From positions 1 through 35,558 of the forward strand of contig CAZSOQ010000020.1 in assembly GCA_964608495.1 (NCBI GenBank): DNA of 35,558 nucleotides. Direction: 5' to 3'. Within the stretch, counting starts at the first letter, position 1. The number at the start of each line of letters is the position of its first letter. Below, in pieces: positions 33,305 through 35,558 of this stretch. The translations under genes were made by a program, and so were the position numbers. The stretch comes from JAKORR01 sp964608495 (lineage in GTDB: Bacteria; Armatimonadota; Zipacnadia; Zipacnadales; FEN-943). Below the pieces are notes generated by a model that was not told where the DNA came from, searched no databases, and saw nothing but the letters and a program-made list of their open reading frames with translations.

Positions 33305-35356
33305 ATGACGGCAAAGGGTAAGACCATCGCAGGCGACTGGCTCTATCTGGCACCGTGCCTTGTCCTGGCGCTGGTCCTGGCGCTCGTGACGGGCTGCGGG
33401 GGCGGCTCCTCGGGAGTTCCCGCCGGCTCGGGAGCGCGGGGAACGGGTAGCATCGCGGTGACGGCCAAGCTCCCGCCGCTGCCGACCACCTCGGCCGTGG
33501 ACGCCGCGGACCTGCCCGGGGCCACGCGCAGCATCGTGCTGTACGTCTATGGGCTCCCTTCGTCTGACGGCACCGACTCCTCCCCGAGCTCGGTGGATAG
33601 CGGCGTCGGCGAGCTGCTGGTCCCGCCTGTCGTGCTCGTGCGCGAGCCGGGCCAGGACACCGTCTCGGGCACGATCACCAAGGTGCCCGCGGGCGACGCC
33701 ATCCTCCGCGCCTACGCCTACGCCACGGACAGCCCGCCGACGACGACCAGCCAGAGGCCGGTCTCCAGCGCCGAGCACCCGGGCGGCGCCATTGCCGAGG
33801 CCGAGGTGCCCGTGACGGTCGTCGGCGGCCAGACCTCCCGGGTTCAGATGACCGCCGAGCGTCTGCCCGTCCGTGTCGAGATCGGCGGGCCCGATACCGT
33901 CGCCCGCGCCTCCACGGTCGAGTACACGGCCACGGCCTACGATGCCGACGGCGAGGTCGTGCTGGGCGTCACCTACCAGTGGCAGTCGAGCGACACGGCG
34001 ATCCTGGACTTCGTGGGGCCCGGCGGCAAGGCCGAGGCCAAGACGCCGGGCGACGTGGCGATCCAGGTGACGGGCTCCTATCGCGGCCATACCTGGACGG
34101 CCCAGAAGGACGTGCAAGTGACCGGTCTGGGCATCGTGCAGGTGGACCCGGACACCCTCGACCTGCAGCGCAACGAGCAGGCCCGCCTGTCCGTGCAGGT
34201 GAAGGACGACGCCGGTGAGCCCCTGCCCGGTGTGGACGTGACCTTCACCACCAGCAACAGCCAGGTAGCCACCGTGACCTCGAAGGGCCTCGTGACCGGG
34301 CGCAACCTCGGCAACGCCGTGATCGGGGCCTCGGCGACGCTGGGAGGCAAGACGGTCATCGGCCTGTGCCGCGTGACCGTCGGCGGGGCGCCGCCGCCAG
34401 GAACCGATATCACCGGCCTGGTGGTGGACGCCCTGGGCAACCTGCTCGTCGGGGTGCGCATCGAGACCTCGAACGGCAACCGGTTGTGGAGCGCCCTCAC
34501 GGGCAACGACGGCAGGTATCTCCTCGAGGACGTGCCTGACGGCGCCCGGGTGATCAGCTTCGCCCTGCTGGGCTATACCACGCGCCACAGGGCCCTCGTG
34601 GTCAACCCCTCCCAGGTGGAGGAGGACGAGGTCATGGCGACGTGCGTCCCGCCCACGGCGCCGCCCGTCATAGACGCCGATCCGCCGGTGGTGGACCAGG
34701 TGGTCGGCGATGCGGTTATCACCGGCACCATCCGCAACCTTGACGCGCCCGCGGCCATCCTCATCACCAACGGCAGCGAGACGCTCTTCGAAGTCAATCC
34801 CAACGGCACCTTCCGCGCCGTGGCGATCCTGCAGCCCGGTGACAACACTCTCTACATCCGCGCGGTCAACGGCATGGGGTCGGCGATGACGCCGGCCCTG
34901 CGCGTCGAGTACACGCCCGTCTCCGGCGACGTGTTCTTCCGCGTCACTCTGACCTGGGACGAGGTCTCGGACCGCGACCTGCACGTGCTGGACCCCAACG
35001 ACGAGCACTGCTACTTCGCCAACAGGATCATCACCACGGGCAACCTGGATCACGACAACATTGACAGCCCGCCGGGCACGCCGGAGAACTTCACCTGCAC
35101 CACCGCCCTGCCGGGGCGCTATGTGGTCTGGGTCGAGCCCTACTCGGGCTCCGCGGCCACCTGCCAGGTCAGGGTCGTGGCCTCCAAGGGCCCGGGCGCG
35201 CCACGCAGTTGGCAGTTCGGCCCGAAGCTCGTCGAGCACGAGGCGTGGTTCGCCTGCGACGTGGTCGTCGAGCAGAACGGCACGATCCGTGCGCAGCAGC
35301 ACGTTGACGTGCCGGCCCTCCCTCAGGGCCTCCTGCGAGCCAGGCCTCCCAAGTAG
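33305..35356 (+). CDS. Lipoprotein with Big2 Ig-like, carboxypeptidase-regulatory-like and DUF2135-like domains
   Basis: A 683-residue protein. The signal ends in LALVTGC with the lipid-accepting C31, followed by a GGGSSG linker, so it is probably a lipoprotein. Residues 190-365 contain two Ig-like (Big2-type) modules (ARASTVEYTATAYDADGEVV, EQARLSVQVKDDAGEPLPGV, GNAVIGASATLGGKTVI). Residues 370-440 are a carboxypeptidase-regulatory-like domain (ITGLVVDALGNLLVGVRIE, TGNDGRYLLEDVPDGARVI). Residues 540-640 match the YfaP/DUF2135 pattern: LTWDEVSDRDLHVLDPNDEH, CYFANRIITTG, LDHDNID, then PGRYVVWVEPYSG. The ATG at 33305 has AGGTGG about 10 nt upstream; a GTG at 33296 is possible. It is the third gene of the CHASE2-FecR operon, starting 20 bp after the FecR stop. 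Likely a surface adhesin or ligand-binding partner. Confidence 0.85.
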   Translation: MTAKGKTIAGDWLYLAPCLVLALVLALVTGCGGGSSGVPAGSGARGTGSIAVTAKLPPLPTTSAVDAADLPGATRSIVLYVYGLPSSDGTDSSPSSVDSGVGELLVPPVVLVREPGQDTVSGTITKVPAGDAILRAYAYATDSPPTTTSQRPVSSAEHPGGAIAEAEVPVTVVGGQTSRVQMTAERLPVRVEIGGPDTVARASTVEYTATAYDADGEVVLGVTYQWQSSDTAILDFVGPGGKAEAKTPGDVAIQVTGSYRGHTWTAQKDVQVTGLGIVQVDPDTLDLQRNEQARLSVQVKDDAGEPLPGVDVTFTTSNSQVATVTSKGLVTGRNLGNAVIGASATLGGKTVIGLCRVTVGGAPPPGTDITGLVVDALGNLLVGVRIETSNGNRLWSALTGNDGRYLLEDVPDGARVISFALLGYTTRHRALVVNPSQVEEDEVMATCVPPTAPPVIDADPPVVDQVVGDAVITGTIRNLDAPAAILITNGSETLFEVNPNGTFRAVAILQPGDNTLYIRAVNGMGSAMTPALRVEYTPVSGDVFFRVTLTWDEVSDRDLHVLDPNDEHCYFANRIITTGNLDHDNIDSPPGTPENFTCTTALPGRYVVWVEPYSGSAATCQVRVVASKGPGAPRSWQFGPKLVEHEAWFACDVVVEQNGTIRAQQHVDVPALPQGLLRARPPK

Positions 35357-35558
35357 TCGCGGAGTGGGCTGCAGTCGCGGGTTGGGCGCAGCCCGTGCCC
35401 GCGGCGGCGGCGCTGCTGGCGGCCCCTCCTCCGGACCCCTTCCACCACAAGCCGGAACCGCAGGCCCTCACGCGTCCCGTAGTCGCAGGCTTCAGCCTGC
35501 GGTGGTGGCGGTGTGGTGATCCGTCTGTTCGCTGCAACAACGCGCCGCGCGCCGTAGT
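35357..35558. other. Non-coding right edge with hairpins and REP-like repeat
   Basis: No gene is visible. GGGCTGC (35366-35372) and GCAGCCC (35388-35394) could form a hairpin with a 15-nt loop just after the lipoprotein gene, but no T-tract follows, so a Rho-independent terminator is not clear. Beyond it are a palindrome (listed separately) and a second CGTAGT at the last six bases. Confidence 0.5.
35478..35501. repeat. REP-like palindrome preceded by CGTAGT
   Basis: CGCAGGCT (35484-35491) and AGCCTGCG (35494-35501) are perfect 8-bp inverted arms around a TC dinucleotide, preceded by CGTAGT (35478-35483). The hexamer recurs at 35553-35558, the last bases of the window, exactly 75 nt later. 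This may be the start of a repeated intergenic element. A related half-arm occurs at 16091-16100. Confidence 0.6.

Noticed and set aside
33263..35302. A 679-residue minus-strand frame opposite the Ig-domain lipoprotein.
   Set aside because: Composition is typical of antisense high-GC translation, and the sense strand encodes a clear lipoprotein with known domains.

Overview
This is a GC-rich stretch (G+C visibly well above 60%) of a bacterial chromosome, apparently from an uncultured Gram-negative-type lineage. The gene content points to the Armatimonadota / Planctomycetota / Lentisphaerota / Hydrogenedentota range. It includes an exported FAD oxidoreductase fused to a LamG domain, two DUF4091 (GH123-like) proteins, a GH31 glucosidase, a URO-D-like protein next to a Gfo/Idh/MocA dehydrogenase, a planctomycete/armatimonad-style prepilin, an NHL-repeat protein, and a CHASE2 cyclase paired with FecR. 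Armatimonadota is my best guess from that mix, but nothing here fixes the phylum. I saw no rRNA, tRNA, CRISPR array, transposase, integrase or phage gene.

Layout. (1) 84-3575 (+): large exported LamG / FAD-oxidoreductase fusion. (2) 4024-5544 (+): cytoplasmic thioredoxin-fold plus NHL propeller protein with a degenerate active site, converging on (3) tspO at 5552-6025 (-). (4) 6116-13055 (-): a carbohydrate cluster read right to left: URO-D-like protein, Gfo/Idh/MocA dehydrogenase, GH31, and an exported clan GH-A hydrolase. (5) 13286-16048 (+): a perfect-consensus sigma70-type promoter followed by an exported CnaB-like protein interrupted by a frameshift in a G8 tract, a type IV prepilin-like protein, and an unrecognised exported protein. 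(6) 16466-19887 (+): exported DUF4091 hydrolase and an SPL-like radical SAM protein, preceded by a non-coding region with three 24-nt tandem repeats. (7) 19921-20424 (-): ankyrin protein; 20481-22733 (-): second exported DUF4091 protein. (8) 23070-28103 (+): giant exported heparinase-like protein with a C-terminal FG-GAP/PQQ-like propeller, then a cyclase/kynurenine-formamidase-family protein. (9) 28142-29275 (-): GT4 glycosyltransferase. (10) 29477-35356 (+): a tight three-gene operon of CHASE2 adenylate cyclase, FecR protein with a beta-rich C-terminus, and an Ig-domain lipoprotein. (11) 35357-35558: non-coding DNA with a REP-like palindrome.

How it fits together. Most products are exported carbohydrate-active or carbohydrate-binding proteins with intracellular oxidoreductase partners, consistent with a polysaccharide-degrading lifestyle. 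Two blocks deserve most attention: the promoter-driven CnaB / prepilin / unknown operon, and the cyclase / FecR / lipoprotein operon, which looks like an envelope-sensing cAMP module. Both readings are inference from domain order and gene spacing.
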